Of a DNA stretch of 64,000 nucleotides, positions 34,201 to 43,530 are shown piece by piece. This DNA is from Paguma larvata (lineage: Eukaryota; Chordata; Mammalia; Carnivora; Viverridae). Every line of letters starts with the position of its first letter. The first letter of the stretch is position 1. The notes beneath the pieces are model-generated. The model saw only the letters and a list, made by a program, of their open reading frames with translations, ran no database searches and was not told where the DNA came from. The DNA lies in assembly GCA_030068075.1 (NCBI GenBank), contig CM057841.1:2664565-2728564 (forward strand). The letters run 5' to 3'. Both the position numbers and the translations under genes were made by a program.

Positions 34201-36825
34201 CCTGTTCATACTGTGTCTCTGTCTCAAAATAAATAACCATTAAAAAAAATATTTTTTTAAACTCTGGCTTTAAAAGCTCTAAAGTACAATAACTTTGCTG
34301 TCCCTTGGTCCACATTTCTCATTTTCTTTAGTTTCCAGGTGAATGGAGGCTGCTGTCTTTAGAAGTTTAGTCCTGTTTTTTATTGCATTGCGTTACCTTT
34401 TTTTTTATTGTGGTGAAATATACATAACATTTACTGTCATTACCGTTTTTAAGGGTACAGTTCAGTGCCAAAAGTACGTTCAGACCATTATGTAATGGTC
34501 ACTACTGTCTGTCTGCAGTACTATTTCATCTTCCCAAACAAACTGTCTCCGCTAATAAAACGATCACTTCACATTCCCTCCCCGGGTCCTGGCAATCACG
34601 ATTCTACTTTCTGTTTCTATGACCTCGGCTGATCTAGGTACGTCATCTAAGTGGAACTGCACAATATTTGTACCTTGGAGACCAGCTTGTTTCACCTCGC
34701 AGTGTTTCACGTGACGTCTCTGGGGCTCGTCCATGTTGTCACGTGTATCAGGATTTCCTAGCCTTTTAAGGCTGGATAGGGTCTATTCTGTCGTATCTCT
34801 ATATCACATTTTGTTCGTACATTCATGCCATTGATCGATATGTGGATTATTTCCACCTTTTGACTACTGCATTTTTTTGTTGAAGTTTATTTTGGGAGAG
34901 ATTGTGGGAGGAGGGGGAGAGAGGGAGAGAGAGAGAATCCCAAGCTGGCTCCACACCGTCAGCACAGAGCCTGATGTGGAGCTCAAACTCACCAACTGTG
35001 AGATCCTGACTTGAGCTGAAACCGAGGGTCGGAAGCTTAACTGACCACCCAGGTGCATGCCACCCCCCCCCACACACTTTTCTTTAGAAAGAGCATGAAA
35101 GTGGTGCCTGGGTGGCTCAATCTGTTAAACATCTGACTTTGGCTCAGGTCGTGATCTTGCAGTTCATGAGTTCAAACCCCACACTGGGCCTTCGGGCTCT
35201 GTGCTGACAGCTCAGAGCCTGGAGCCTGCTTCAGATTCTGTGTCTCCCTCTCTCTCTGCCCCTCCCCCACTCACCCTCTGTCTCTGTCTCTCTCTCTCAA
35301 AGATAAATAAACATTAAGAAAAGAATAAATAGAACATGAAAGAGCTAGCAGGGGAGCAGGGCAGAAGGAGAGAGAGACTCTTAAGCAGGCTCCATGCTCA
35401 GCACAGAACCCGACTCGGGGCTCAATCGCAGGACCCTGGGATCATGTCCTGAGCCTAAACCGAGAGTCAGATGCTCAACTGACCTAGCCACACAGGTGCC
35501 CCGCATTGCATTTTTGTTACATGCATTGCTTCAGAAAGTAGGGTCCACGTGACATCAATTGAATGATGTGTTGAGACTTCTTTAGTATGCTGTCGTTTTT
35601 AGTTAAGATCGAGTGCATGCGTGAGGAGATAGTGAATTCTGTATTTACAGTCCATACTGAACGGTTACCTCCGGAGTAACCAAATCGTACTCGGTCACCT
35701 ACAGAGTGAGAGGGGCTGGGAAAGGGTAAACCTAGAGGGGCTTAGACAGGAATCTCAAGGGAAACTTGATTTTCTTCATGTTTGAAGCTCCCCTCCCATT
35801 GAGACTACTGGGGCACCTGGGTGGCTCAGTCGGTTAAGCGTCTGACTTCGGCTCAGGTCATGATCTCATGTTTGATGGGTTTGAGCCCTGCGTCAGGCTC
35901 TGTGCTGACAGGTCAGAACCTGGAACCTGCTTCAGATTCTGTGTCTCCCCCTCTCTCTGACCCTCCCCTGCTCATACTCTTTCTCTCTCTCTCTCTCTCA
36001 AAAATAAACATTAAAAAAAATTTTTTTTAACTACTGATTATAGTTTAAATGTTAAAATTTAGTTTTTGTTTGCATTGGGAAATTGGCTTCCTAGAGAGAA
36101 GCAATACCTTGATTTCTCCTGGAAGTACGTTCAAAGATTGTCCAAGTTCCAGCTGATACCCTCTTGACCCATCGGGAGCCCTCACTTTGTTCTCCGCAAA
36201 ATGAGCTCCACCCAAATCCAGAGGTACATGTTGTTGCGCCTTGACAAAGAGGGCCTCTGAGACTGGAGGTTGGCCTTCTGGGGCTCCGCTCATCTGGTGA
36301 AAAACATTCCCATAGCCGCAGGTAGACAGGGCATTCGCTGGAGGCCAGGGGGCCGTTGAGGTGCTTGTACCTTGGATTTTCGGAAGCAAGAAAGTTCCTA
36401 GGAATATAGTGAAGGAGACGCCAAATTACATGTGCTCATCCAGCATAAAGAACCAAGTTCCCGCTTGAGCCAGATCAAGAACATAAAATTTACAGCAGTT
36501 CTAGTGTGTTCGAATGTACTAAGGCCAGCAGGTGCCTGGATAGTTCAGTTGGAAGAGCATGCAACTCTTGATCTCAGAGTTTGGGCCTGACCTTGGGTGT
36601 AGAGATTAAGAATGAACGAACAAATGAACGAACAAATGAACTAAGGCAAGATCTAGATCCTTGGGGGAAAGATGCCGTAAATTAGTACGTGTCCGGCTTC
36701 AGCTCAGGTCATGATCTCACAGTATGTGAGTTCGAGCCCTGCACTGGGCTCTGTGCTGACAGCTCGGAGCCTGGAGCCTGCTTCGGATCCTGTGTCTCCC
36801 CCTCTCTCTGCCCCTCCACTTCTTG

Positions 36826-36856
<31 letters not shown>

Positions 36857-38119
36857 AATAAACATTAAAAAAGTTTTTTAAGACATAAAAATAAAAAAGT
36901 TGCACATGTAGACAATAAATGTTAATCCAGATGAAACGATACTCCCAGGAGGACGAGTGGAAGGTATTAATGCAGATTGTAGGGGGAGATTAGATACTGT
37001 TTGGGAAGAAAGCATGAGAAATCAACAGAAAATGCCTGAAACTGAAAACGAAGAAACAGAAATAGAAGCATATTATTTACAAGTGGGGAATAAATATACA
37101 CATACATATAAAAACTAAAAAGTTGTAAGCATTTGCTTTATAATAATAAGAAATGGGGGGGCAGGGTGCCTGGGTGGCTAAGCATCTGACTCTTGGTTTC
37201 GGCTCAGGTCATGATTGCACAGTTTGTGAGTTTGAGCCCTGCATCAGACTTTGCACTGACAGTGCAGAGTTGGCTTGGAATTCTCTCTCTCCCTCTCTCT
37301 GCCCCTCCACCTCCCTCCCTCTGTCTCTCTCAAAATAAATAAATAAACTTTAAAAAAAATTAAAAATGGGGTAGAGGTTGTTGGGAAATTGCACACTCTC
37401 ATAATAATGATGTGCTTTTCATAATAGTGATAGTTATTATACCTCATACTGGTTCTAGGGGCACCTGGGTGGCTCAGTCGGTTAAGCGTCCAACTTCCAC
37501 TCAGGTCATGATCTCATGGTCTGTGAGTTCGAGCCCCACGTCGGGCTCTGCGCTGACAGCTCAGAGCCTGGAGCCTGCTTCCGATTCTGTCTCTCTCTCT
37601 CTCTCTGCCCCTCCCCAACTTGTCCTCTGTCTGTCTCTCTCAAAAATAAATAAACATTTAAAAAAAATACTGGTTCTAAATTACAATGCATTTAACTTGA
37701 CAAGAAAATATTCATTGTAAAAACGCACTGCTCGTATTTATACGTGCGTGCACATACGTATATACACACACAAATATACGTTTGGTGGACATGAGGTTTA
37801 CATCTTGATATCATGATATTATTTATTTGTATGTTGACTATTTCTAGAGGGACTAATTGCATTTGCCCATCACACTCAAAGTAAGAACCAAAATCTTTTG
37901 TGGCTGCACGTCACCCACTGAGTTCTGGCCGTTGCTGACCTATCCCTGCTGCTCTTAACCAACTGAGCCACCCAGGCACCCTCCCTGCTGCTCTTAAAAG
38001 AAAAAAGAGTTGGAACTACTATAAGGGCTTACCTGTACCATAAGGGTTTCTAAAATATGGCACATCCATTCTAAGGCCTTCTAGCTTCGGGAAGAATGAA
38101 GAAAGCTCAACTGGATTAT
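27869..38119 (-). CDS. PARGFX: ARGFX-like PRD homeobox gene, probable PARGFX (at least 5 exons; 5' end incomplete)
   Basis: Minus-strand exons 38119-38033, 36397-36108, 31304-31232, 29674-29523 and 28231-27869 join with matching phases (G|GA, K|R, G|CC, Q|I) into at least 320 residues with no stop. Residues 1-150 are a non-homeodomain N-terminal region I do not recognise, rich in P, S and T in parts. The homeodomain is at about 155-214, with RERTSF, L170, F174 and IWFKNRRVKW; K204 is HD50. Residues 215-276 are basic, then serine/proline-rich. Residues about 277-320 (DRLVATVPAL, YDISQVIEAYG, CLYQYLS) resemble the C-terminal block of human ARGFX. PARGFX is preferred over ARGFX because of the DPRX linkage and the short tail. 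The family acts as early-embryo transcription factors. The symbol is an inference; membership of the ARGFX/PARGFX branch is well supported. Confidence 0.82.
28633..28847 (+). mobile_element. CAN SINE in PARGFX-like last intron
   Basis: AGCATTCCAG precedes it and recurs after the next SINE at 29086. Confidence 0.93.
28852..29082 (+). mobile_element. CAN SINE, older subtype
   Basis: Inserted in or beside the tail of the preceding SINE. Confidence 0.92.
29523..29674 (-). CDS. PARGFX: PARGFX-like homeodomain exon (helices 1-2)
   Basis: 152 bp. The acceptor is TCTCCACAG and the donor is GTGCAG|GTTTGA. It reads KPKRRSRERTSFTSHQ onward and stops at VVQ, the HD46/47 splice position shared with DPRX exon 2 and other PRD-class genes. 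Confidence 0.9.
29851..30030 (+). mobile_element. CAN SINE, older subtype
   Basis: GGAGCACCTGGGTGGTTCAG head; CGACTCTTGGTTTTGGCTC body. Confidence 0.9.
30036..30251 (+). mobile_element. Full-length felid CAN SINE
   Basis: AAAGAGAGAG on both sides, probably in the tail of the preceding SINE. Confidence 0.95.
30411..30638 (-). mobile_element. CAN SINE
   Basis: TTAATCTTTATTTATTTTTGA tail; the head is altered to CATCCGTGCGCCCC. Confidence 0.92.
30961..31161 (-). mobile_element. CAN SINE
   Basis: Ends about 70 bp from the donor of the PARGFX-like linker exon. Confidence 0.9.
31232..31304 (-). CDS. PARGFX: PARGFX-like linker exon
   Basis: 73 bp encoding 24 residues plus one base, acidic and Q/T/E-rich (NTTPEERVPISQTETAEQ). 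The acceptor is TTCCCAACCAG and the donor is CGGCAG|GTAAGC. It enters in phase 0 and leaves in phase 1, matching the exons on both sides. Confidence 0.72.
31600..31790 (+). mobile_element. hAT-Charlie-like remnant
   Basis: TTCTTGGTCGTCACAACTGA, CATCCCACAATGCACTGCAC and CCCCAATGTCAGTAGTGA. Confidence 0.55.
31791..33220. other. AT-rich intronic sequence of the PARGFX-like gene
   Basis: Apart from a SINE at 32357-32514, no repeat or exon is recognised. A 102-codon minus ORF (32652-32960) has no recognisable motif. Confidence 0.4.
32357..32514 (-). mobile_element. CAN SINE, internally deleted
   Basis: GCAGGCTCCACAAACCATGAG skips the middle of the body. Confidence 0.9.
33221..33320 (-). mobile_element. 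Short tRNA-Lys SINE
   Basis: GACTGAGCCAGCGAGGCATTCC end. Confidence 0.82.
33321..34084. other. Intronic sequence, unassigned
   Basis: Low AT bias near 33480-33700 with a short + ORF; no motif, repeat or splice pair recognised. Confidence 0.35.
34085..34258 (+). mobile_element. CAN SINE, internally deleted
   Basis: CATCGGGCTCTGTGTCTCCC joins body to CT region. Confidence 0.92.
34385..34871 (-). mobile_element. Old L1 3' region
   Basis: TTGTGGTGAAATATACATAAC and TTAAGGGTACAGTTCAGTG. Confidence 0.7.
34872..35062 (-). mobile_element. CAN SINE
   Basis: GAAGTTTATTTTGGGAGAGA tail; truncated head. Confidence 0.88.
35102..35327 (+). mobile_element. CAN SINE
   Basis: GGTGCCTGGGTGGCTCAATC head; contains an extra GGGCCTTC. 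Confidence 0.93.
35336..35502 (-). mobile_element. CAN SINE, tail missing
   Basis: CTAGCCACACAGGTGCCCC head. Confidence 0.85.
35811..36030 (+). mobile_element. CAN SINE
   Basis: ACTACTG on both flanks; about 80 bp from the end of the 36108-36397 exon. Confidence 0.94.
36108..36397 (-). CDS. PARGFX: PARGFX-like exon encoding most of the N-terminal region
   Basis: 290 bp, open throughout. The acceptor is TATTCCTAG and the donor is ATCAAG|GTATTG. Phase 1 to 0 fits both neighbours. The encoded 96 residues contain TSTSTAPWPP and GEIK at the end, with no domain I can name. The plus strand of the same segment does not look coding. Confidence 0.7.
36530..36646 (+). mobile_element. Short tRNA-Lys SINE
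   Basis: ACTAAGGC on both flanks. Confidence 0.82.
36610..36646. repeat. GAAC/AAAT short tandem repeat in a SINE tail
   Basis: Alternating GAACGAAC and AAAT units, expanded from the tail of the SINE at 36530. Confidence 0.8.
36690..36880 (+). mobile_element. CAN SINE, 5'-truncated
   Basis: Begins GTGTCCGGCTTCAGCTCAGG; long (CT)n. Confidence 0.9.
37165..37366 (+). mobile_element. CAN SINE with head deletion
   Basis: GGTGGCTAAGCATCTGACTC lacks the CAGTCGGTT segment. Confidence 0.9.
37458..37667 (+). mobile_element. Full-length felid CAN SINE
   Basis: ATACTGGTTCTA flanks on both sides. Confidence 0.95.
37943..37996 (-). mobile_element. 24-bp SINE head stub between perfect 15-bp direct repeats
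   Basis: TCCCTGCTGCTCTTA at 37943-37957 and 37982-37996 flanks only the complement of the SINE 5' end (37958-37981, ending CACCCAGGCACCC). There is no body or A-tail. It lies 36 bp from the end of the 38033-38119 exon. Confidence 0.85.
38033..38119 (-). CDS. PARGFX: PARGFX-like internal exon encoding N-terminal region (first well-supported exon)
   Basis: 87 bp: two bases, 28 codons, one base. The acceptor is TTTTGGCCAG after a T/C-rich run, and the donor is TACAG|GTAAGC with GT at 38032-38031. It reads NPVELSSFFPKLEGL onward. An internal Met at residue 17 could be a start if no upstream exon exists. The entry phase (two bases completing a codon) points to a coding exon further 5'. Confidence 0.62.
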
Positions 38120-38192
38120 CTGGCCAAAAGAGAGAAAAAAAAGTTCAAGTCAACAACAAATATTCTTTTTCTTTTGACTTATTTTGTACTTA

Positions 38193-38373
38193 AAAAAAAT
38201 TTTTTTTTACATTTATTCATTTATTTTGAGAGAGACAGAGAGAGAATCCCAAGCAGGCTCTGCACTGTCAGTACAAAGCCCAATGCAGGGCTCAGACCCA
38301 CAAACCGTGAGATGGTGACCTGAGCCAAAATCAAGAGTACGATGCCTACCCAACTGAGCCACCCAGGCACCCC
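38193..38373 (-). mobile_element. CAN SINE
   Basis: CAAATATT occurs on both sides. Confidence 0.92.
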
Positions 38374-38542
38374 AGCAAATATTGTTTTTACTTAGAAAAG
38401 CAAAAGACATTATAAATGTTCAGAGAAAGATCCGGCATTCCCTTCCCCACATGTTACCTTAAAGGAAGTGTCTACATGAGTTTTAAGAAGTAATTTTGAG
38501 TTTATTTAAGTAACTTTCCATTCTTAAACACTACTAAATATA

Positions 38543-38716
38543 TTTTTTGTAATGTTTATTCCTTTATTTGAGGCGGGGGAGGGGCAGAGAGAGACATACA
38601 CACAGAAGCAGGCTCCAGGCTTTGAGCAACACGGGACTCAAACCCATGAACCGTGAGATCAAGACCTGAGTTGAAGTCGGATGCTTAACTGCTCAACTGT
38701 GCCACCCAGGCGCCCC
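38543..38716 (-). mobile_element. CAN SINE
   Basis: TTGTAATGTTTATTCC tail, GTGCCACCCAGGCGCCCC head. Confidence 0.92.
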
Positions 38717-38751
38717 TATTCTTTAGATCTTAATTTAAAATGGGACTAGAG

Positions 38752-38960
38752 GGGCGCCTGGGTGGCTCAGTCGGTTAAGCGGCCGACTTCGGCTCAGGTC
38801 ATGATCTTACAGTCTGTGAGTTTGAGCCCCACATCGGGCTCTGTGCAAGCCTGCCTCAGATTCTGTGCCCGCCTCTCTCTGCCCTTCCCCTGCTGACGCT
38901 GTCTCTCTGTCTCTCAAAAAAATAAACATTAAAATGCTTTAAACAAAATAAAATAAAAAT
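38752..38960 (+). mobile_element. CAN SINE, internally deleted
   Basis: GGGCTCTGTGCAAGCCTGCC skips the CAGCTCAGAGCC part. Confidence 0.93.
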
Positions 38961-38976
38961 AAAATGGGCTAGAAGG

Positions 38977-39078
38977 GGGCACCTGGCTGGCTCAGTCAGT
39001 GGAGAAGGCAACTCGATCTCTGGGTCTTGGATTCAAGCCCCACATTTGACACAGAGGTTACTTAAATAAAAAACAATA
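38977..39078 (+). mobile_element. Short tRNA-Lys SINE
   Basis: GGGGCACCTGGCTGGCTCAG head. Confidence 0.85.
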
Positions 39079-39757
39079 AAATGGAGATAGTAGAATTCTT
39101 ATTTCAAGGATACTTCTTCCTTACAGAAGATTCCAGTGAATCAAGGGAATGAAGGAAACACAAAAAACACAAAATTTAACGACGGAATTAATTGTTATGA
39201 TCAATGACATTCATCAGCGAGTACTAAAATCACTTGGCAAATGTTTGAGGAAAAGCAGGATATTCACATAGTATCCAAGCATGTCCCCCAACAAATGTTT
39301 TTTTTTTTTTCCACAAAAGGAAAATGTGACTTTCAGTGGAAAAGCTCAGTAGTGACCACCCTACCCAAGAGATGACCAGTGATAAGATATGTCAGCATCC
39401 TGTTCCCCTAAGAAGGACACACGCCGTTTCTATCATCGTCTTGCTGACAAAGAATAACTTTAATGCAGTCATGAGAAAGCATCAGGCAAGTCAGACCTGA
39501 GGGACTTCATACAAAGCCACTGACCACTACCCTTCCAAAGTGTCAAGGTCAACACAGACAAGAAAAACCTTCAACACAGGTCGAAGGAGGCAGAAGGGGA
39601 CAAGACAACCAAATGCTAAAGGAGATTCCAGACTTGATCTTGTAACAGAAACCTGACATTATTGGAAAAACTGATGAAATTCAAAGAAAGTCTGTAGCTT
39701 AGTTAATAGTATTGATCTAGTGTTAACTTCCTACTTTTTGTGATTTTAAAAGATCAC

Positions 39758-39861
39758 AGGGCACCTGGCTGGCTCAGTGGATAGAGTATGTGACTCTTGG
39801 TCTTGGGGTGATGAGTTTGAGCCCTAAGTTGGGTGTAGAGATTACTTAAAAAGAAAATCTT
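39758..39861 (+). mobile_element. Short tRNA-Lys SINE
   Basis: GGGCACCTGGCTGGCTCAGT head, TAGAGATTACTTAAAAAG end. Confidence 0.87.
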
Positions 39862-39913
39862 AAAAGCTTGTAACATCAAAAAAAAAAAAAAAAAAAAAAA
39901 GCTTGTAACATCA
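39862..39913. mobile_element. Pure A-tract between 17-bp direct repeats
   Basis: AAAAGCTTGTAACATCA occurs at 39862-39878 and 39897-39913 with only A residues between. It looks like a retroinsertion reduced to its poly(A) tail. Confidence 0.8.
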
Positions 39914-39990
39914 GGGAGAAGCTGGAGGAAGAGTCTACAGAAGTCTTCTATGATTTTTACAACTTTTATAATCGAAAATTCTCAAACTAA

Positions 39991-40198
39991 AGATTTTTTT
40001 TAGTGTTTATTTTTGAGAGCGCACAAACAGGGGAGCAGCAGAGAGATACAAACACACACACACACACACAGAATCCGAAGCAGGCTCCAGGCTCCAAGCT
40101 GTCAGCAGAAGAGCCCAACGCAAATTGAACTCACGAACGGGAGATCATGACCTGCGCTGAAGTTGGACGCTTAACTGACTGAGCCACCCAGGCACCCC
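39991..40198 (-). mobile_element. CAN SINE
   Basis: CTAAAGAT on both flanks; has an internal CA run. Confidence 0.93.
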
Positions 40199-40229
40199 CT
40201 AAAGATGTTTTTTAAATGGAGCAAACTTC

Positions 40230-40428
40230 GGGGCGCCTGGGTGGCTCAGTCAGTTAAGCATCTGACTTTGGCTCAGGTCATGATCTCATGGTTCGTGATT
40301 TTGAGCCCTACATCGGGCTCTGTGCTGACAGCTCAGAGCCTAGAACCTGCTTCAGATTCTGTTTCCCTCTCTCTGCCTCCTCCCTGCTTGTGCTCTGTCT
40401 CTCTGTCTCTCAAAACTAAATAAACAGG
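40230..40428 (+). mobile_element. CAN SINE, outermost of a nested cluster
   Basis: AATGGAGCAAACTTC precedes it (40215-40229) and recurs at about 40930-40944. Confidence 0.93.
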
Positions 40429-40650
40429 GGCGCCTGGGTGGCTCAGTCGGTTAAGTGGCCGACTTCAGCTCAGGTCATGATCTCACCGTCTGTGAGTTCG
40501 AGCCCCGCATCGGGCTCTGTGCTGATGGATCAGAGCCTGGAGCCTGCTTCAGATTCTGTGTCCCCCTCTCTCTCTGCCTTTCCCTTGCTCACACTCTGTC
40601 TCTATGTCTCTCAAAAAATAAAATAAAAACACTAAAAAAATTTAAAAAAA
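40428..40650 (+). mobile_element. CAN SINE nested in the tail of the preceding copy
   Basis: AACTAAATAAACA recurs on both sides. Confidence 0.95.
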
Positions 40651-40682
40651 AACTAAATAAACATTAAAAAAAATTTTTATTT

Positions 40683-40915
40683 TAATTTTTTAATTTTTTT
40701 TAATGTTTATTTATTTTTGAGAGAGAGAGAGAGAGAGAGACAGAGCATGAGCAGGGGAGGGGCACAGACAGAGAGGGAGACACAGAGTCTGAAACAGGCT
40801 CCAAGCTCTGAGCTGTCAGCACAGAGCCCTATGTGGGGCTCGAACTCGGGAACGGTGAGATCATGACCTGAGCCGAAGTCGGACGCCCAACCGACTGAGC
40901 CACCCAGGCGCCCCT
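40683..40915 (-). mobile_element. CAN SINE inverted in the same tail
   Basis: TTTAATGTTTATTTATTTTTG tail, GAGCCACCCAGGCGCCCC head. Confidence 0.95.
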
Positions 40916-40944
40916 AAAAAAATTTTTTTAATGGAGCAAACTTC

Positions 40945-41265
40945 AAGCATAAATTTCATCATGCTCTATATCTTGTTTAGCAACTAATCTCCTGCTTAAA
41001 AATAATTCTGGAGCATTGGTCTATGCCCAGACTTTAAGAGCCACTTGAACTCCACAGTAGAAACCCACCATGATATAAGTTACCAGAACTCTGCACATGG
41101 ACATTTATATCGTCTGCATGCTTGTATTCCCGTGGATCCTGGCGTGAACTTGGTTATGTGTACCTCTTCCGTAAACATGAGCATGTCTTCTTCAAAGGTA
41201 GATTGCAAAGAATCATTTGGGGATTAAAAATGAAGACCTGCCCCTCCCCTCCCAGAAAAGACCTC
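40945..41265. other. Unassigned segment
   Basis: A small MER5-like trace (GCATTGGTCTATGCCCAGAC) near 41010; otherwise nothing recognised. Confidence 0.35.
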
Positions 41266-41269
41266 TCGC

Positions 41270-41640
41270 ACACTGTAGGACAGTGCACCCACTGTGGAGA
41301 ACAGTATGGAGGTTCCTTCGGAAATTAAAAAAAAAAAATCTTGTCGTATGGGAAAACATGGATGAAACTTCAGGACATTAGGCTAAGAGATAAGCCAATC
41401 ACAAAAGGAAAATACTATGAATCCACCCATGAAGAATCTAAAGTAGTCAAAATCATTGAAACGAAGTACAAAAGTGGTTGCCAAGGGCCTGGGGGAGGGG
41501 AGGAGTTCGCGTGGTGTGGGTGTAGAGTCAGTTTTAGGATGTAAAAAAAGTTCCAGAGATCTACTACACAACCCTGTGAATGAACCTAACACTAACAAAC
41601 TCTACACTTAAAAAATGGTGATATGGCAAATTTAAAGTGA
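41270..41640 (+). mobile_element. L1 3' end
   Basis: GAGAACAGTATGGAGGTTCC, GGTTGCCAAGGGCCTGGGGG. Confidence 0.75.
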
Positions 41641-41648
41641 CATGTTTT

Positions 41649-41858
41649 GGGGCACCTGGGCGGCTCAGTCGGTTAAGCATCCAACTTCAGCTCAGGTCAT
41701 AACCTTGCAGTCCATGAGTTCGAGCCTCATGTCGGGCTCAGTGCTGACAGCTCAGAGCCTGGAGCCTGCTTCGGATTCTGTGTCTCCCTCTCTCTCTGCC
41801 CCTCCCCTACTCATATGCTCTGACTCTCAAAAACAAACTTTTAAAAAAAATTTAAAAA
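41649..41858 (+). mobile_element. CAN SINE
   Basis: GGGGCACCTGGGCGGCTCAG head. Confidence 0.94.
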
Positions 41859-41950
41859 GGGGCACCTGGGACTCTGTGCTGACACCTAGGAATCTGGAGC
41901 CTGCTTCAGATTCTCTCTCTCTCAAAAAATAAACAGTAAAAAAATAAAAA
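41859..41950 (+). mobile_element. CAN SINE with large internal deletion
   Basis: Head GGGGCACCTGGGA joins CTCTGTGCTGACACC directly. Confidence 0.85.
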
Positions 41951-42084
41951 TTAAGATAATTGTTTTTCACCGCATTAAAAAACCAAAAAACAGACCTTAG
42001 ACCTTGACCCTCTGAGGGTTGAAGTTGCATTTCTGGAATGGAGCAGGACATGAAGGTCAAACTTATTTTAGCTTCTCCTTGACT

Positions 42085-42205
42085 CATCAGCAGAATGGGA
42101 ACAATTGTTTCTACCTCACAGCGTTCTTGTGTAGATTAAATGCACTGATATAGTATGAATAGTGCCCCATGGATTTGGAGGGCTAGGTAAGCAATGGGTG
42201 TTATG
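42085..42205 (+). mobile_element. MIR remnant
   Basis: CAGAATGGGAACAATTG, CTTGTGTAGATTAAATGCA. Confidence 0.55.
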
Positions 42206-42493
42206 GTTGCTGGGGGGAAAGATAAGAGCCGCTACATTTTAAAGGGATGAAGATGAAGAGATAAGCAAAGACAAAAATATTCAATGCCTTGTATACAAGA
42301 GGAAGGCTTTATTGCCCTGAGCCATGAGAAAGACTCTATAGAGTAGGCAGATAGCTAAATCTACTTAAAAATCTTATTTACTCTGCACCCAAAGTACCAG
42401 ACCACACAATCTCCATGTATCTTCAGTATTACATATTATATATGTAGATATAATATCCTCAATACTAAAGGAGTTTGAGATAGGGATTTTTTA

Positions 42494-42649
42494 AAATTAA
42501 TTTATTTTGAGAGACAGCATGAGCATGAGCGGGGGAGGGGCAGAGAGAAAGAGAGAGAAAATCTTAAGCAGGCTCCATGATTTCATGACCATGATCTGAG
42601 TGGAAATCAAGAGTCAGATGCTTAACCAACTGAGCCACCCAGGCACCCC
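42494..42649 (-). mobile_element. CAN SINE, internally deleted
   Basis: CAGGCTCCATGATTTCATGAC skips the mid-body. Confidence 0.9.
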
Positions 42650-42654
42650 CAAAA

Positions 42655-43530
42655 CACTTAAGACAACAAAAAGACAACCCACACAACTGGATAGCAATGT
42701 TTGTAAATCACATTTCTGAGGACTTACATCCAGAATACAAAAAGAACTCCCATAACTCAGTAATAGGAAAGCAAATAACCCAACTGCAAAAATGGACAAG
42801 AGATATGAACAGATACTATCAAGATATAAGCCTATGACAAGATGCTTAGACAAGATGCCGTGCCATTAGGGAAAAGTAAAATAAAACCATAGTAAGATAT
42901 CACTTATGCTTTTAGGATGACTTAGAAGGCAGACAGATACCCAGTGTCAAGGACTGGGAATTCTCATGCCTTGCCGTTAGACATGCAGAATGCACCAACT
43001 ACCTTGGTAAAAAGTTTCTCCATGCCTTTGAAGGCTCATCATACACATCCACCCATCACATACCCACATATTTCACCACATGAGCTGTAATGTTCCCACA
43101 AAAATAGAATGCTTACAGAAGCTTCGTTTATAACGGACAAAAACTGAAAGCAACCAAATTCCCGACAGCTAAAAGGACTTTAAACACCTTTGTACATCCG
43201 CACCATAACTATGACTTCGCAAGAAAAAGGAACCACAGTGGACAAACGCCTTTTGCTGAATGAGAGAAGCCAGACTCCAAAGTCTACATGCTATATGATT
43301 CTATTTATGGGACATATGGAAAAGGCAGAACTCTAGGGACAAAGGCAGAACTCTTGGGCAGTTCCCAAGGGAATTGAAATAACACCATTCTGTATTTTTG
43401 AGTTGGGGGGGACACATGACTCTCTGAACTTACAAACCTATAAAGCATAAAAGCGTAAAGTCACTAAAAAGAATGACTTTTACTGTATGTAATTTAGACC
43501 TTAGTAATCAAAAATCTTAAAAATACAAGC
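42655..43530 (+). mobile_element. Old L1 ORF2 end and 3' region
   Basis: CAAAAATGGACAAGAGATATG, GCTTCGTTTATAACGGACAA and TTCTATTTATGGGACATATG. Confidence 0.75.

Larger units (their letters stand above)
39360..39990 (+). mobile_element. Probable old L1 3' end, split by a SINE
   Basis: AAGTGTCAAGGTCAACACAGA, AATGCTAAAGGAGATTCCAG and GTCTGTAGCTTAGTTAATAG. Confidence 0.5.
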
